Assembly: GCF_900109115.1 (NCBI RefSeq)
Contig: NZ_FNYV01000003.1
Location: 524,843-588,842 of the forward strand
Source of the DNA: Micromonospora phaseoli
Lineage (GTDB): Bacteria; Actinomycetota; Actinomycetes; Mycobacteriales; Micromonosporaceae
Direction of reading: 5' to 3'
Length of the DNA: 64,000 bases
Below are positions 17,686 through 27,177 of the stretch, piece after piece (the first letter of the stretch is position 1; each line of letters starts with the position of its first letter). Position numbers and translations under genes: made by a program. Under the pieces are notes generated by a model that worked only from the letters and a program-made list of their open reading frames with translations, was not told where the DNA came from and made no database searches.

Positions 17686-18005
17686 CGCTGTCCCTCCGGT
17701 TGCTCGCTCAGCGGGATCCTGTCGACAGCCACGTCGGCCCGCATCCGGTAGAGCTGGAGCACGATGGCCAGCCCCACCCCGATCTCGGCGGCGGCCAGCA
17801 CGATCACGAAGAGCGCGAAGACCTGCCCGCCGTGTGGCAGCACCGCCTGCACCGTGGTGTCGGCGGTGATCAGGATCAGGTTCACCGCGTTGAGCATCAG
17901 CTCGACGGCCATCAGTACCAGCACCGCGTTGCGCCGCCGTAGTACGCCGTACACGCCGAGGCCGAAGAGCAGCGCGGCGGTGACGTACGGGATGACCGGT
18001 CTCAC
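17682..18005 (-). CDS. nuoK: NADH-quinone oxidoreductase subunit K
   Basis: A 107-residue membrane subunit of complex I with three helices. It starts GTG ([20 protein letters not shown]) and has the conserved glutamate helices LVLMAVELMLNAVNLILI and VIVLAAAEIGVGLAIVL. The C-terminal tail is a few residues longer than the usual 100. Start and stop overlap nuoJ and nuoL by four bases each, so the three are one translational unit. Confidence 0.94.
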   Translation of the reverse strand: MRPVIPYVTAALLFGLGVYGVLRRRNAVLVLMAVELMLNAVNLILITADTTVQAVLPHGGQVFALFVIVLAAAEIGVGLAIVLQLYRMRADVAVDRIPLSEQPEGQR

Positions 18006-18559
18006 CGTGACCGCTCCCGGTCCTCGGTTGCCGGACCGTCCCCGGCGGACCGGTCGGCCCCGGCGGATCCGATGTCGGGGCGGGACAGCACGATGGCACC
18101 GACCAGCGCCGAGAGCAGCAGCACCGAGAGCACCTCGAAGGGCAGCACCCAGCTGCCGAAGACCTGCGCCCCGATGCGTTCGGCGCTGCCCGCCTCGGGC
18201 AGCTCCACTGTCGTCCAGCGGTACGCGTCGACCAGCAGCGCCGCCAGGCCCAGTCCGACCCCACCACCGATCAGCGCGGCCGGCCATCCCGGACGGTCCA
18301 GGTCGTCCGAGGCGCCGACCGGCGCCCGGGTCAGCATCACGGCGAACAACAGCAGCACCACCACCGCGCCGACGTAGATCAGCACCTGCACCCAGGCGAC
18401 CAGTTCGGCGGTGAGCACGAGGTACATCCCGGCCACCGCACCGAGGCAGACCACCAGGTAGAGACCGGCGCGGACCAGATGTCTCGTCGTCACCACCAGC
18501 ACCGCCGAGCCGACCGCCAGCGCACCGAGGGCGAGCAGCAGCGCGTCCACCCCGGTCAC
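18002..18559 (-). CDS. nuoJ: NADH-quinone oxidoreductase subunit J
   Basis: A 185-residue membrane subunit with five hydrophobic segments. The NuoJ signature is [20 protein letters not shown] with VMLTRAP after it. The GTG at 18557-18559 ([12 protein letters not shown]) overlaps the nuoI stop as GTGA. The C-terminus is a hydrophilic, acidic tail ending TEDRERSR. Confidence 0.94.
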   Translation of the reverse strand: MTGVDALLLALGALAVGSAVLVVTTRHLVRAGLYLVVCLGAVAGMYLVLTAELVAWVQVLIYVGAVVVLLLFAVMLTRAPVGASDDLDRPGWPAALIGGGVGLGLAALLVDAYRWTTVELPEAGSAERIGAQVFGSWVLPFEVLSVLLLSALVGAIVLSRPDIGSAGADRSAGDGPATEDRERSR

Positions 18560-19164
18560 GCGGAGGCGCCTTCGCCGTCGCCGGCCGGGCCCTCGGGGCG
18601 TACCGCGGGGGCGGTCGGGCGGGCGGCCGGTGCGGCGGGGACCGCGGCCTTGCGCGCGGCGGCGGTCTCCTCCTTGGCCGGCTCGCCGTTGCGGTCGTGC
18701 GCGGGCGGCGGCGGCACCGTGGCCATCCACTCGCCCAGGTGGTCCTTGTCGTGCAGCAGGTCCTTGATGTCGTACTCGGCGTACTCGAACTCCGGGGACC
18801 AGTAGAGCGCGTCGAAGGGGCAGACCTCGATGCAGATGCCGCAGTACATGCAGAGCGAGAAGTCGATGTCGAACCGGTCGAGCACGTTGCGCTGGCGGGG
18901 GCGGGCGGCGCCGGGAACCGCCACCTCCTCCTTGTGCGAGTCGATGTAGATGCACCAGTCCGGACACTCGCGGGCGCAGAGCATGCAGACCGTGCAGTTC
19001 TCCTCCAGCAGCGCGATCACGCCGCGTGAGCGGGGCGGCAGCTCGGGGGCGACATCCGGGTACTGCTGGGTGGTCGAGCGCTTCGTCATCGTCTTGAGCG
19101 TGACCGCCAGCCCCTTGACCAGGCCGCTGCCGGGCACGCCGGCCGGCTCGCTTCGCTCGCTCAT
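18556..19164 (-). CDS. nuoI: NADH-quinone oxidoreductase subunit I (two [4Fe-4S] clusters)
   Basis: The ferredoxin-like electron-wire subunit of complex I. Two complete CxxCxxCxxxCP motifs are present: [12 protein letters not shown] and [13 protein letters not shown] Pro/Ala-rich C-terminal tail of about 50 residues extends past the normal fold. The start is uncertain: ATG at 19164 (MSERSEPAG), ATG at 19173 or a later GTG are possible. The bases around 19145-19164 form the pattern AGCGAGCGAAGCGAG, which may be a small repeat that added residues to the N-terminus. It heads the I-J-K-L-M-N run; the 257-nt region up to the divergent GST-like gene should hold its promoter. Confidence 0.93.
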   Translation of the reverse strand: MSERSEPAGVPGSGLVKGLAVTLKTMTKRSTTQQYPDVAPELPPRSRGVIALLEENCTVCMLCARECPDWCIYIDSHKEEVAVPGAARPRQRNVLDRFDIDFSLCMYCGICIEVCPFDALYWSPEFEYAEYDIKDLLHDKDHLGEWMATVPPPPAHDRNGEPAKEETAAARKAAVPAAPAARPTAPAVRPEGPAGDGEGASA

Positions 19165-19421
19165 GACGAACATCCTGCCCTGTGGCCACCGCGCGCGCGA
19201 CCACCACCCGGGTGTACGCGGTAATACCGTGACCCCGGGGAGAACGACGCACCGGCAACCCCTGGGGAGATGGACATCCCGCTCGACCGGATCCCCCCAG
19301 CTCCCGCTTAGGCGTGGGCTGTCTCAGCGGGAGCGGGGGCGGTCTCGCCCGCCCAACCAGGCCGACTGCCTGAAGATCCGCCATGATGGGACGAGGACGA
19401 CTCGGCACATCTGGGGGCGAC

Positions 19422-20426
<1,005 letters not shown>

Positions 20427-20455
20427 CCCCCGCACCCCCCACCCCCACCCAGCCG

Positions 20456-20517
20456 GGTTGATCAAGAAGTTTGCGTCTGGATCCGCGCGGATCCAGACGC
20501 AAACTTCTTGATCAACC
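20456..20517. repeat. perfect 62-nt palindrome, dispersed family A copy 1; bidirectional terminator position
   Basis: Two perfect 31-nt arms begin GGTTGATCAAGAAGTTTGCG and meet at a central CGCG with no loop. It sits between the convergent ends of the GST-like gene (20426) and nuoH (20559). A related 62-nt element stands at 49418-49479 in another convergent gap. Confidence 0.9.
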
Positions 20518-20558
20518 GCGGTCTCCGCCAGGATGGGGGGTGGGTGCGGGGGGTGGGG

Positions 20559-21521
20559 TTAGAGCGCGAGGCGGACGGCGGCGGTGAGGACGAGCTGGGC
20601 GAGGGCGGCGGGGACGAGGACGAGCCAGCAGAGACGCTGGAGCTGGTCCTCGCGTAGACGCGGGTAGGACACCCGAAGCCAGATGATCACGAAACTCACG
20701 GCGGCGACCTTGAGCAGGGTCCAGAGCCAGCCGAGCTGCGCGTCGGCGAACGGGCCCTGCCAGCCACCGAGGAAGAGCACGGTGGTGAGTGCGGCGATCA
20801 CCACGATGCCGACGTACTCGGCCAGCAGCAGGAACGCGAAGCGCAGGCCCGAGTACTCGGTCAGATAGCCGAAGACCAGCTCCGAGTCGGCCACCGGCAT
20901 GTCGAACGGCGGCCGGCGGATCTCGGCCAGGCCGGCCAGGAAGAAGACCACCATCGCCGGTGCCTGCCAGATCAGCCACCACGGCTGCCACGCCTCGACG
21001 ATGCCGGAAAGGCTCAGCGTGCCGGCGGCCATCGCCACCGACGCGGCGGCCAGCACCAGCGGCAGCTCGTAGCCGAGCAGCTGGGCGGCACCCCGGACCC
21101 CGCCGAGCAGGCTGTACTTGTTGGCCGAGGCCCAGGCCGACATGAGTACGGCCAGCACGCCCACGCCGACCACCGCGAGCACGAAGAACAGGCCGATGTC
21201 CAACGGCTGCCCGACCAGGTCGTTGGGGCCGAGCGGGATGACCAGCAGGGCCAGCAGGTACGGCACCAGCGCCACGGCCGGCGCCAGCCGGAACACCGGC
21301 CGGTCCGCCGCCCGTGGCGTGAGGTCCTCCTTCTGCACGAACTTCACACCGTCGGCGATCAGCTGCGCCCAGCCGTGGAACCCGCCCGCGTACATCGGCC
21401 CGAGCCGGCCCTGCATATGCGCCATCACCTTGTGCTCCGCCTGCCCCACCAGCAGCGGCAGGATGAGGAAGGCAGCCAGTACCCCACCGATGCGGATCAC
21501 CAGTTCCAACCAGAGCGGCAT
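20559..21521 (-). CDS. nuoH: NADH-quinone oxidoreductase subunit H
   Basis: The 320-residue membrane subunit that joins the arm and membrane parts of complex I and contributes to the quinone site. It has about eight helices and the conserved pieces EHKVMAHMQGRLGPMYAG, WAQLIADGVKFVQKED and AEIRRPPFDMPVADSELVFG with YLTEYSGLRFAFLLLAEY. The ATG shares one base with the nuoC stop (TGATG), so the pair is coupled. Confidence 0.96.
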   Translation of the reverse strand: MPLWLELVIRIGGVLAAFLILPLLVGQAEHKVMAHMQGRLGPMYAGGFHGWAQLIADGVKFVQKEDLTPRAADRPVFRLAPAVALVPYLLALLVIPLGPNDLVGQPLDIGLFFVLAVVGVGVLAVLMSAWASANKYSLLGGVRGAAQLLGYELPLVLAAASVAMAAGTLSLSGIVEAWQPWWLIWQAPAMVVFFLAGLAEIRRPPFDMPVADSELVFGYLTEYSGLRFAFLLLAEYVGIVVIAALTTVLFLGGWQGPFADAQLGWLWTLLKVAAVSFVIIWLRVSYPRLREDQLQRLCWLVLVPAALAQLVLTAAVRLAL

Positions 21522-22243
21522 CAGGCCGGGCCCCCCTCGTCAGGCTCGGCCCGAGGTGCGCGAGGCGTACGCGTACCCGGCGCCGGGCGAGCAGGGCGTT
21601 CCCGGCCGGGACGGGCCGGGGTACCGCCGCGTGGGCCCTCCCCGACACCGCCGGCTCCGGCCGGCGTCGGGGTCGTCCCCCACTCCCCCGGTGCGGGTAC
21701 GCCCGGCGGCCGGATCGGCCGCCGCCCACCACCGGCCTCCGACTCGCCCGGTTCCTTCGCCCCCGGCCAGGGCTTGGCCACCCGCGAGGCGAGCACGAAC
21801 TCCTTGCGCAGCGGATGCCCCTCGAACTCCGGCGGCAGCAGCAACGGTCGCAGGCCGTCATGCCCGGCGAACTCGATGCCGAACATCTCGTGGGTCTCCC
21901 GCTCGTGCCAGGCGGCACCCGGGTAGACCGTCACCACGGAATCGACCGTCGGCGTCTCGCGCGGCACCCGGGCACGCAGCAGCACACCGTGCCGCAGCGT
22001 GGTGGACCAGAGATGGGCCACCACGTCGAAGCCCTCGGCCAACTCGTCGACCGCGGAGAGCCAGTCGAAGTAGTCGCAGGTCAGCTCGGCGTCGTCCCGG
22101 GCGGCCAGCAACGCCGCCTGCCAGGCGTGCGCGGGTACGTCGACGGTGGCGCGGGAGTGCGCCTGACCGCCGGAGACCGTGGCGGTGGCCCCGACGGGTG
22201 CGAGCAGCGTGACGAGCCGCTGGCCGACCTCTTCCGGTGTCAT
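21521..22243 (-). CDS. nuoC: NADH-quinone oxidoreductase subunit C
   Basis: The 30-kDa peripheral subunit of complex I. Residues 1-160 contain the NuoC fold with WHERETHEMFGIEFAGHDG and FEGHPLRKEF, the family signature. The last 80 residues are a Pro/Gly/Arg-rich tail of low complexity ending DEGGPA, unusual for NuoC. It is not fused to NuoD and no nuoD follows; nuoH comes next. A gap with a divergent dehydrogenase gene separates it from nuoB. Confidence 0.92.
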   Translation of the reverse strand: MTPEEVGQRLVTLLAPVGATATVSGGQAHSRATVDVPAHAWQAALLAARDDAELTCDYFDWLSAVDELAEGFDVVAHLWSTTLRHGVLLRARVPRETPTVDSVVTVYPGAAWHERETHEMFGIEFAGHDGLRPLLLPPEFEGHPLRKEFVLASRVAKPWPGAKEPGESEAGGGRRPIRPPGVPAPGEWGTTPTPAGAGGVGEGPRGGTPARPGRERPARPAPGTRTPRAPRAEPDEGGPA

Positions 22244-22355
22244 GCCGCTGATCCTATGGGCGTCGGCGGCCGAGCGCGCCGGCCCGGTACACGCAGCAGG
22301 GTGACGATCAGGACTTCGCCTGCGGTGACCCGCCGATGGTCACCAGGATGGGCTC

Positions 22356-23402
22356 GTGCGCGCTGTGACTGTCATTCCCGGAGTGCCAGGCTCGTTACGG
22401 CTGCTCGACGACTACCCGGACCCGGCCAACGAGGAGGGCCCGATCCTGGTGGAAGCCATCTCGGTGGGTGTCTGCGGGACCGACATCGAGATCATCGAGG
22501 GACAGTACGGCGAGGCGCCGCCCGGGTCCGACCACCTGGTGCTCGGGCACGAGTCGCTGGGCCGGGTGCTGGAAGACCCTACCGGCACGCTGCAACCCGG
22601 TGACCTGGTCGCCGGGATCGTCCGGCACCCGGATCCGCTGCCCTGCCCGAACTGCGCGGTCGACGAGTGGGACATGTGCCGCAACGGCATGTTCACCGAG
22701 CACGGCATCAAGGCCCTGCCGGGCTTCGCCCGCGAGCGGTGGCGGCTGCAGCCCGGCTTCGCGGTCGGGCTCGATCCGGCACTGACCGAGGTGGGCATGC
22801 TGCTCGAACCGACCAGCGTGGTGGCCAAGGCGTGGGACCACATCGACCGGATCGGCCGGCGGACGGAGTGGCAGCCGCGCAACGCGCTGATCACCGGCGC
22901 CGGGCCGATCGGCCTACTCGCCGCGCTCCTGGCCAGCCAGCGAGGTCTCTCCGTGCACGTGCTCGACCTGGCCACCGAGGGCCCGAAGCCGGCGTTGGCC
23001 GGTGCGCTCGGCGCGGCGTACCACAGCGGACCGCTCGACCAGCTCGACTTCGAGCCGGACGTCATCATCGAGTGCACCGGCGCGCCGGTGGTCGTCCTGG
23101 AAGCGATGTGCAAGGTCGGTCCCACCGGGATCGTCTGCCTGGCCGGGGTGTCCAGCGGCGGCCGGATCATCGACTTCGACGCGGGAGCGCTCAACCGGAC
23201 CCTCGTGCTGGAGAACAACGTCGTCTTCGGTTCGGTGAACGCCAACCGGCGGCACTGGAACGGCGCCGCCGAGGCGTTGTCGAAGGCCGACCCCGCCTGG
23301 CTCGGCGCGCTGGTCACCCGCCGGGTGCCGCTGTCGGAGTACGCCGCCGCCTACTCCCCCGGACCGCAGGACATCAAGGTCGTCCTCGACTTCACCGCCT
23401 GA
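22356..23402 (+). CDS. zinc-dependent alcohol dehydrogenase family, glucose 1-dehydrogenase-like
   Basis: A 348-residue medium-chain dehydrogenase. The N-terminal GroES-like domain has the catalytic zinc ligands in VGVCGTDIEIIEG and LGHESLGRVLE; the lobe for structural zinc has CPNCAVDEWDMC. The Rossmann fold starts at ALITGAGPIGLLAALLA (about 176-192). The layout matches bacterial and archaeal glucose/threonine dehydrogenase-like proteins (COG1063); the true substrate cannot be read. GTG start at 22356, AGGA upstream. It is divergent from nuoC and convergent with the DUF2252 gene, thus an insertion within the scattered nuo genes. Confidence 0.88.
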   Translation: MRAVTVIPGVPGSLRLLDDYPDPANEEGPILVEAISVGVCGTDIEIIEGQYGEAPPGSDHLVLGHESLGRVLEDPTGTLQPGDLVAGIVRHPDPLPCPNCAVDEWDMCRNGMFTEHGIKALPGFARERWRLQPGFAVGLDPALTEVGMLLEPTSVVAKAWDHIDRIGRRTEWQPRNALITGAGPIGLLAALLASQRGLSVHVLDLATEGPKPALAGALGAAYHSGPLDQLDFEPDVIIECTGAPVVVLEAMCKVGPTGIVCLAGVSSGGRIIDFDAGALNRTLVLENNVVFGSVNANRRHWNGAAEALSKADPAWLGALVTRRVPLSEYAAAYSPGPQDIKVVLDFTA

Positions 23403-23403
23403 C

Positions 23404-23425
23404 CTGGCCGGCCGCCACCGGCCGG
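23404..23425. terminator. bidirectional hairpin between convergent genes
   Basis: GGCCGG and CCGGCC arms, extended by a G-U and a C-G pair to 8 bp, with a 6-nt loop, lie in the 33-nt gap between the dehydrogenase (plus) and DUF2252 (minus) stops. Confidence 0.6.
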
Positions 23426-23435
23426 AACGGGGACC

Positions 23436-24767
23436 TCAGATGCCGGGCAGCCGGCCGTTGCGGAACAGGTCCACGAAGAGCTGGTGGTCCTGCCGGGCGC
23501 GTACCCCGTACGCGTGGGCGAAATCGACCAGATGTGCCACGAACCCTTCGGTGTCGGCGTCGACGGCGGCGACGATGGCGTCCTCGGTGGAGTAGTCGAC
23601 CAGATCGTGGCTGGACTCGTCGTCGGCCACCGAGTGCATCCGGGCGACCGCGTGGCCCAGGTCCGCCAGCACCCCGGCCAGTTCCTCGGGCTCGTTGACA
23701 TCCGCCCAGTCCAGGTCGGCCGCGTAGGGCGAGACCTCGGCGACGAGCTGGCCGACCCCGTCCAGCTCGGTGAAGCCCACCCACGGGTCGGCGTGCGCCT
23801 GCAGGGCCCGCTGCGACTCGGCGGTGCGGTGCCCCTGGTGCCGGAAGTAGCCACGGACCCGCTCGTCGTCCACGTACCGGGCCACCGCCGGCAGCTGCGC
23901 CTGCTTCATGTAGACGACGACGTCGTTCTCCAGCGCCTGGGTGTGCCCCTCCAACAAGAGGGTGTACGACGGCAGCCCGGCCGAGCCGATCCCCACGCCC
24001 TTGCGCTGCACCACATCCTTGATCTGTGCCGAAATCTGTGCCGAAACCGGACGAGCCTGGCCCGTTCTCGACGCCGGCAACGTGTCCAGGTACGCCTCGA
24101 ACGCCGCGCAGACCCGCGCCCGGGTGTCGCCGTCGACCTCGTACACCCCGTCGCCGAGGGAGAAGCGCCGCTCGTAGTTGTCGATCGTGGTCTGGCCACG
24201 GAGCAGGTCGATCCGGGTGTTGAGCCGCGCCTGCTGAAGCACCCGGCGCAGCACACCGTCGGCATTGTCCAGGGTGATCGAACCGATCGCGTCGTCGCCA
24301 CCCGCGACGATGGCCCGCAACTCGGTCAGGTAGGAGTCGGCGAAACCGGTCACCAGGTCGCTGATCACCCGGTCGGAGAGCGCCTTGGTGTAGCCGATCA
24401 GCGCCACGCTGGCGACGAACCGGCGCAGGTCCCAGGTGAACGGCCCGACGTACGCCTCGTCGAAGTCGTTGACGTTGAAGACGAGCTGGCCGGTGCCGTT
24501 CATGTAGGTGCCGAAGTTCTCGGCGTGCAGGTCGCCGTGGATCCACACCCGGCTGGTCTGCCCGTCGAGGAACCGGTCGTCGGCGAAGTCGCCGCGCTGG
24601 TCGGCGTAGAAGAGACTGGCACTGCCCCGGTAGAAGGCGAACGGCGAGGCGGCCATCTTGCGGAACTTGCGCCGGAAGGCGGCCGGGTCGAGCGCCATCA
24701 GGGTGCCGAACTCCTCGGTCAGCACCTTGACGATGAAGGCGGAACGCTGCTCCGCGACGTCGGTCAT
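23436..24767 (-). CDS. DUF2252 protein, kinase-like fold
   Basis: A 443-residue protein of the DUF2252 family, widespread in actinobacteria and of unknown function. It carries the family hallmark WIHGDLHAENFG near residue 80, followed by NVNDFDEAYVGPFTWDLRR. These resemble the catalytic loop HGDxHxxN and the metal-binding Asp of aminoglycoside-phosphotransferase-like kinases, so a phosphotransfer role is possible but unproven. Near 24030 a 12-bp unit is duplicated, giving QISAQISAQ. The gene lies between nuoC and nuoB on the same strand. Confidence 0.88.
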   Translation of the reverse strand: MTDVAEQRSAFIVKVLTEEFGTLMALDPAAFRRKFRKMAASPFAFYRGSASLFYADQRGDFADDRFLDGQTSRVWIHGDLHAENFGTYMNGTGQLVFNVNDFDEAYVGPFTWDLRRFVASVALIGYTKALSDRVISDLVTGFADSYLTELRAIVAGGDDAIGSITLDNADGVLRRVLQQARLNTRIDLLRGQTTIDNYERRFSLGDGVYEVDGDTRARVCAAFEAYLDTLPASRTGQARPVSAQISAQIKDVVQRKGVGIGSAGLPSYTLLLEGHTQALENDVVVYMKQAQLPAVARYVDDERVRGYFRHQGHRTAESQRALQAHADPWVGFTELDGVGQLVAEVSPYAADLDWADVNEPEELAGVLADLGHAVARMHSVADDESSHDLVDYSTEDAIVAAVDADTEGFVAHLVDFAHAYGVRARQDHQLFVDLFRNGRLPGI

Positions 24768-24856
24768 GGACCGTACGCTAGCGAAGCCTCACCACCGCGG
24801 CGGCCAACCGAGCGATCGGTTCCGTCCGCCGACCGGACCACCACCGGCAGCTTCCG

Positions 24857-25438
24857 TCAGGGGTTCGACGGCCGTACCGGCGGTGCGGTGAGGGAGGCGG
24901 TGGAGCGCGCCGGTGCGCCGTCGGCCGGCGGGGCGTCCACCGGCGGGGCGAGCAGGTCGGGGCGGGGCACCCCGCCGATGCCGGACTGCTCGGCGGCGAT
25001 CTTCTCCTGCAGGCGGAGGATGCCGTGCAGCAGCGCCTCCGGTCGGGGCGGGCAGCCGGGCACGTAGACGTCGACCGGAATGAGCTGGTCGACGCCCTTG
25101 GTCACCGAGTACGAGTCCCAGTACGGGCCGCCGCAGTTGGAGCACGCACCGAACGAGATGACGTACTTCGGCTCGGGCATCTGGTCGTAGAGCCGCTTGA
25201 TCGCCGGTGCCATCTTGTCGGTGACCGTGCCGGAGACCACCATCAGGTCGGCCTGCCGGGGCCCGTGGGCGAACGGGATCACACCGAGCCGCATGAAGTC
25301 GTGACGGGACATGCTGGTCGCGATGAACTCGATGGCGCAGCAGGCCAGGCCGAAGTTGAAGACCCAGAGCGAGTACCGCCGGCCCCAGTTGAGCACGAAC
25401 CGGATCGGCTCGCCGAGCACCGCAGGCAGCTGCACCAC
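24857..25438 (-). CDS. nuoB: NADH-quinone oxidoreductase subunit B (cluster N2)
   Basis: The 193-residue subunit that carries the terminal [4Fe-4S] cluster N2 of complex I. All four ligands are present: adjacent cysteines in GLACCAIEF, one in GACSNCGG and one in [12 protein letters not shown] 40-residue Pro/Ala-rich tail follows the normal fold. The start is GTG at 25438 with GGAGGGGGAG before it. It would normally sit in an A-B-C-D order; here no nuoA is upstream, the DUF2252 gene is downstream, and nuoC is 2.6 kb away. Confidence 0.94.
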   Translation of the reverse strand: MVQLPAVLGEPIRFVLNWGRRYSLWVFNFGLACCAIEFIATSMSRHDFMRLGVIPFAHGPRQADLMVVSGTVTDKMAPAIKRLYDQMPEPKYVISFGACSNCGGPYWDSYSVTKGVDQLIPVDVYVPGCPPRPEALLHGILRLQEKIAAEQSGIGGVPRPDLLAPPVDAPPADGAPARSTASLTAPPVRPSNP

Positions 25439-25500
25439 CGCTCCCCCTCCCGTCTCCGACAGTCAACCACAGCCGCCTGCGGGCGGCGGCACCGGTGAAA

Positions 25501-25554
25501 GGAGGGGCGCCCTGTTAACGCCTCGGGTAGTAGCGGGGCCCCCTGTTAACACCG
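25501..25554 (+). repeat. dispersed family B copy 1 (GGGGCCCC/GTTAAC mosaic)
   Basis: Two half-units, each a G-run/C-run followed by TGTTAAC (GGGGCGCCCTGTTAACGCC and GGGGCCCCCTGTTAACACC), joined by a short spacer with GTAGTAG. It is intergenic, upstream of nuoB. Similar elements are at 30069 and 32320. Confidence 0.8.
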
Positions 25555-25571
25555 CGCCCAACACCGCGCGC

Positions 25572-25614
25572 CGTCGTGCGCGTCGTCGTGCGCGTCGTCG
25601 TGCGCGCTGTCGTG
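25572..25614. repeat. 12-bp tandem repeat, about three copies
   Basis: The unit CGTCGTGCGCGT is repeated in tandem, with the last copy diverged (GCTGTCGTG). It is in the gap between nuoB and the PLP decarboxylase, beside the family B element. No function is evident. Confidence 0.7.
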
Positions 25615-25638
25615 AACCGGCGGCGGGCGGCGGGCGGT

Positions 25639-27114
25639 TCAGTAGGCCGGGCGTTGCAGCAGGCTGACGAATTCGACCAGCAGCCGCTCCCGCACCGCCG
25701 GGGGCGCCGCGTCCAGCAGGGTGTTCACCGGGGCCATCCGATCGGGCAGCCCCCCGCCGGTGCCCAGGCCCAGGCCGGCGGCGACTGCGGCGACGAGGTC
25801 GGTGGTGAGCGTCTCCGGGGCGAGCGAACCGGCCAGGGCGAGCAGTTCCGGCGGCAACGCGACCGGACCGGCCGCGCGGGCGGCGGCGACCGCGTCGGTC
25901 AGGTCGGGGCCGAACTCGGCCACCCGGGGCGCCACCGCCGCGGTGACCGTCAGGTGCACGCTGCGCGGCAGCCCGGCGTACGTGAGCTGGGGCTGGGTGT
26001 GCCAGCCGCGCGCGGCCAGCTCGTCGACCAGCACGAACAGGTCCGGACCGGAGTCCGTGGCGGTGTAGCAGACCACGGTGGACTCCGGTTCGGCGACCAG
26101 TCGCAACCCGTCGACCTCGCGTACCGCCTCGGCCAGTTCCCGTACCGCTTCCCGGGTCCGCCGGGTCAGCTCCAGGTACCCGTCGTCGCCGAGGTGCCGC
26201 AGCGTCGCGTACGCGGCGGCGGTCGGCCCACCGGAGCGGGTGGAGGAGATCACCGGGTTGATCATCGTGTACCCGGGCCAGTCGGCGTACGCGAAGTACT
26301 GCGGGGCGCGCAACGCCGGATCCCGGTGCAGCAGCACCGACACGCCCTTCGGGGCGTATGCGTACTTGTGCAGGTCGACGGAGATCGAGGTGACCCCGGG
26401 CACGGCGAGGTCGAACGCCGGCACCGGCACGCCGAGGCGGCGCAGGTACGGCAGGGTCCAGCCGCCGAAGCAGGCGTCCACGTGGCAGCGCACCCCGGCT
26501 GCGGCGGCCACCTCGGCGATCTGCTCGACCGGGTCGACGACGCCGTGCGCGTACGAGGGTGCGGAGCAGACCACCAGCACCGTGTCGGGCCCGACGGCGG
26601 CGGCCACGTCGGCGACCGCCGGCCGCAGGGTGGCCGGGTCGAGTGGCACCGTGTCGAGCTTCACCCGAAGGTAGTGGGCCGCCTTGGCGAACGCGGCGTG
26701 GGCGCTGGCGGGCACCACGATCCGGGGTGTCGCGATGTCCGGGCGGGCGTCCCGGGCGGCCTTCACGGCCAGGATGAGCGACTCGGTGCCGCCGCTGGTG
26801 ACGCTGCCGACCACGTCCGGCGCGCTCGTGCCGGGCCCGCCGCCGAGCAGCCGCGCGGCCGCGCCGACCAGCGCGTTCTCCATGGCGAGCAGGGACGGAA
26901 AGGCGGTCGGGTCGAGCCCGTTGACGTGGGCACTCTCCGCGTACGCGGCGGCGGCGAGTTCGTCCAGGCCCGGCACGGCGGGGTCGTAGACGTAGGCGAA
27001 CAGTCGCCCGCCGTGGGTGGGCCGGTCCATCGCCCGCAACTGCCTGATCTCCGCCAGCACCTGTTCCGCCGGCACGCCGTGCTGGGACAGCGCCGACCCA
27101 CTCTCGTCGATCAT
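25639..27114 (-). CDS. PLP-dependent decarboxylase / sphingosine-phosphate-lyase-like enzyme
   Basis: A 491-residue fold-type I PLP enzyme of the group II decarboxylase superfamily. The cofactor lysine is in SVDLHKYAYAPKGVSVLL (about residue 245), preceded by HVDACFGGWTLPYL, which supplies the Asp under the pyridine ring. The SGGTESLILAV segment matches the phosphate loop. The arrangement looks closest to sphingosine-1-phosphate-lyase/glutamate-decarboxylase relatives; the substrate is unknown. Its ATG overlaps the stop of the GPH transporter (ATGA) and both lie in a long inverted repeat, so a later start is possible because no ribosome-binding site is clear. It may act with the transporter. 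Confidence 0.87.
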   Translation of the reverse strand: MIDESGSALSQHGVPAEQVLAEIRQLRAMDRPTHGGRLFAYVYDPAVPGLDELAAAAYAESAHVNGLDPTAFPSLLAMENALVGAAARLLGGGPGTSAPDVVGSVTSGGTESLILAVKAARDARPDIATPRIVVPASAHAAFAKAAHYLRVKLDTVPLDPATLRPAVADVAAAVGPDTVLVVCSAPSYAHGVVDPVEQIAEVAAAAGVRCHVDACFGGWTLPYLRRLGVPVPAFDLAVPGVTSISVDLHKYAYAPKGVSVLLHRDPALRAPQYFAYADWPGYTMINPVISSTRSGGPTAAAYATLRHLGDDGYLELTRRTREAVRELAEAVREVDGLRLVAEPESTVVCYTATDSGPDLFVLVDELAARGWHTQPQLTYAGLPRSVHLTVTAAVAPRVAEFGPDLTDAVAAARAAGPVALPPELLALAGSLAPETLTTDLVAAVAAGLGLGTGGGLPDRMAPVNTLLDAAPPAVRERLLVEFVSLLQRPAY

Positions 27115-27177
27115 GGAGTTATGGTGCCCTTTCCGTGATTACCGGCGGCTTTTGTTCCTGCCACAACTCCATGATCG
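27108..27177. repeat. long inverted repeat over the transporter stop and decarboxylase start
   Basis: Arms CGATCATGGAGTTATGG and CCACAACTCCATGATCG pair at 16 of 17 positions around a 36-nt loop. The repeat encodes the last 20 or so residues of the transporter and contains the decarboxylase start codon. It looks like an element inserted at the 3' end of the transporter gene. Confidence 0.75.

Noticed and set aside
15196..17751. An 851-codon plus-strand frame across nuoL
   Set aside because: Purely antisense to nuoL, with low-complexity Gln/Gly/Arg-rich translation and no start signal; nuoL is unambiguous.
19140..19173. MFVMSERSE extension of NuoI as evidence for a signal or extra domain
   Set aside because: The bases read AGCGAGCGAAGCGAG, a small repeat-like pattern; it more likely shifts the apparent start than encodes a domain.
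24020..24050. Frameshift or mis-assembly in the DUF2252 gene at a 12-bp duplication
   Set aside because: The duplication keeps the frame (QISAQISAQ), and the protein reads normally on both sides.
22356..24767. Genomic island or mobile element within the nuo genes
   Set aside because: No integrase, transposase, att-like repeats or change in codon use; the inserted genes look native.
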